Of a DNA stretch of 64,000 nt, positions 62,322 to 64,000 are shown in pieces (the stretch's first letter is position 1; each line of letters starts with the position of its first letter). Source of the stretch: Nostoc linckia NIES-25 (GTDB taxonomy: Bacteria; Cyanobacteriota; Cyanobacteriia; Cyanobacteriales; Nostocaceae). The DNA lies in assembly GCF_002368035.1 (NCBI RefSeq), contig NZ_AP018222.1:1735836-1799835 (forward strand), in the 5' to 3' direction. Position numbers and translations under genes: made by a program. A model generated the notes under the pieces. The model was not told where the DNA came from and did no database searches. It saw only the letters and a program-made list of their open reading frames with translations.

Positions 62322-62712
62322 AATATCCTAATATTCAGCACTTCATTTTCAGATTCTGGTTATAAATGATCCGGTTGCTGTAGAGCTGCTTGGACGCTAG
62401 CCTCTAACTGTCCGCTTAGTAGACATCTAATGTGTTGTCAACTTGATTTAAACAGCTAAGTGAATCAGGTTTCTCTAACCTGAGTCTTATTTCCTAAATC
62501 TGAAATTGAGAAATTATTTCGATTGTTAGTATTGCTTGTTACAATTGATTGCAATCTATATCAGACGTTCGCTTCAATTTAGCCCAACGTCACATCAATA
62601 TATGGTTACTAATACACGTTTGGGCTATTACGTGTAATCACAGTCTCAAACTCTTCTTACTTCATTCATCTCCCCCAGGCGATCGCGTAACGCACCACAA
62701 GTAGTTAAATTT

Positions 62713-64000
62713 CTATAGCTGACCGTATTTTTCTAAATTGTCCTTAATTACATCCCGTAACATTTTAGCTAAACTTCCACGCTTGAAAAACCAAAGAACA
62801 TTGAGAGCAGTACGGGTAAGAGAATCGTTTATAGATTGATTAATTAAGCGAGGAACAACAACCTTAATACGTTCTTGGATTTGTTTTTCAAGAAATTTAA
62901 AGTTTTCTTTTTGATATTTAGGCCAAGGTGGTAAATTAACTTCTTTTTTTGCTGAACCAACTAGAGGAATTATTGGTAGAAAGATATCTTGTTCTCCTTC
63001 TTTTTCAACTTGCAATTGCGGGTTGTTTCTCAGTGCTTCTGACCATGAATCGAATAATGGATTAGAAGCTGGTAAAACAAAATATTTTTGAAGAAATCTT
63101 TGGCAATTACGACGACCAAGTATATAGTCGTGATGGCGAAATTCCTGTGATAAAAAACCACCAAAAGCATTGAGGCTACCACAAGCTAGAGGTTTTTTCA
63201 GACCGTTATCGCTACGTTCCGGAGCAATCAAAAAACGGCTGTAAACATCTTCATCCAAAGCGAGAATTAATTCATCTGGTTTGAATCTATTTTGATTGAT
63301 AAAACTCTGAAATATTCGCGATACTATGTTGAATAAATTATTCTTTGGATTCATTGCACCGACATCATTGGGAAATGGATCTATTAACAAAGTGGCTCGG
63401 TTTGCTTGGTCTCCATCGCGGGGATTTCGCTGTTGATTAACTCGCAGCGCCAAGCGAACAAGTTCTATGGGTTCGTTGCTAATAATCCCGCCATCTACTG
63501 TTACAAATTCATAGGAACCTTGGGTCAGTAAATCTTTATCAGGACTGATACAGCGATACTCTGAACACGTCCCCGTTAATGTTGGGTTGCGAACAGGTAT
63601 TTCCCACTTACGTTTTTCGTATTCATCGATACTACTTCGTTGAAGATCGCGAGGAGGAAATCCTATAGGAAACGCGCTACTGGCTAATGCTGACTCAACC
63701 AACAGCTTCCAATTACCGATATCAATTTTATCTGGATTCAGAGCGATCGCACCTTCAACCTCATCACTTTTGTCACCGATGGCAAAATGCATGAAATCTG
63801 CATGTTTAACCATACAATGTCCTTTAATGCTGGAATTTGCTCCTTGAGATTTAATTACATAAGGAACGCCACGCAAGTTAGTAATACACAAATAAACTTC
63901 AAATGGGTCATCAATATAAGGTCGTTTTTTACCTGTAGATTTTAACTTTAGAACATCTTCTCCAAGGTCGTTAAGAATAGTAGGATCGAGAAAAGACAAA
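62713..64000 (-). CDS. patatin-like phospholipase, C-terminal part (5' partial)
   Basis: The frame runs open to the right edge of the window, so the N-terminus, including the GxSxG nucleophile region, lies outside; the TTG at 63997-63999 is not a supported start. The visible 428 residues include SALASSAFPIGFPPR, the segment before the catalytic Asp, and VTVDGGIISNEP, which carries the catalytic Asp of the Ser-Asp dyad. Such enzymes hydrolyse acyl lipids. The middle and C-terminal parts (FGGFLSQEFRHHDYILGRRN, then two helical segments) resemble large bacterial patatins. Role unknown: lipid remodelling, or defence-related effector in some operons. Confidence 0.85.
   Translation of the reverse strand, partial: LSFLDPTILNDLGEDVLKLKSTGKKRPYIDDPFEVYLCITNLRGVPYVIKSQGANSSIKGHCMVKHADFMHFAIGDKSDEVEGAIALNPDKIDIGNWKLLVESALASSAFPIGFPPRDLQRSSIDEYEKRKWEIPVRNPTLTGTCSEYRCISPDKDLLTQGSYEFVTVDGGIISNEPIELVRLALRVNQQRNPRDGDQANRATLLIDPFPNDVGAMNPKNNLFNIVSRIFQSFINQNRFKPDELILALDEDVYSRFLIAPERSDNGLKKPLACGSLNAFGGFLSQEFRHHDYILGRRNCQRFLQKYFVLPASNPLFDSWSEALRNNPQLQVEKEGEQDIFLPIIPLVGSAKKEVNLPPWPKYQKENFKFLEKQIQERIKVVVPRLINQSINDSLTRTALNVLWFFKRGSLAKMLRDVIKDNLEKYGQL

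Overview
The window looks like a chromosomal segment of a filamentous, probably heterocyst-forming, cyanobacterium of the Nostocales. The HIP1 octamer GCGATCGC is very frequent. The gene set includes Ftn2/ARC6, tocopherol cyclase, a PedR-like LuxR regulator, CHAT and AAA-like signalling proteins, an RRM protein, and Uma2 and DUF202 families. Spacers are filled with the short palindromic and G/C-rich repeats typical of Nostoc-like genomes. All calls come from reading the sequence; no database search was run.

Layout. 1-12 kb: end of a UvrD-like helicase gene, DUF202 protein, msrA, a Ser/Thr kinase, rfbB and a glycosyltransferase, DUF6391, PedR-like regulator, fructokinase, Uma2 protein, polysaccharide deacetylase. 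12-23 kb: RnfD/NqrB-like membrane protein, DUF2330 protein, a sigma factor followed by a secreted TPR-CHAT protease, a small protein with a double-glycine leader, Uma2, two L,D-transpeptidases, KDPG aldolase. 23-32 kb: GlsB/YeaQ protein, two tandem metallophosphoesterases, J-domain/TPR protein divergent from tocopherol cyclase, a tRNA-Arg(CCU) gene split by a group I intron, and a sulfate-binding protein. 32.4-34.1 kb: a cluster of six exact DnaA boxes beside dnaA, the probable replication origin. 34-42 kb: HhoA/HtrA protease, peptide deformylase, and a cluster of HMA2-like proteins around an unusual P-type ATPase. 42-50.7 kb: DhaK-DhaL, an internally duplicated unknown protein, ftn2, pdhA, aldose epimerase, tRNA-Lys. 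50.7-64 kb: a 1936-residue kinase/AAA/GAF/AAA-like protein, a cation:proton antiporter, a coiled-coil membrane protein, an RRM protein, a PII-like protein, and a truncated patatin-like phospholipase.

The most striking non-coding feature is a layered population of small inverted-repeat elements. One family (TIR GTGTCAACTTAA, three copies) sits at the tip of other palindromes, and at 18.7-19.1 kb it is nested inside a third element. Other short repeats have entered genes without breaking the frame: two in the helicase gene and one in the RnfD-like gene.

The best candidates for poorly described biology are the HMA2/P-type ATPase cluster (36.7-41.9 kb), whose pump lacks the CPx proline of metal ATPases, the sigma factor/TPR-CHAT pair, the double-glycine small protein, and the modular nested repeats.
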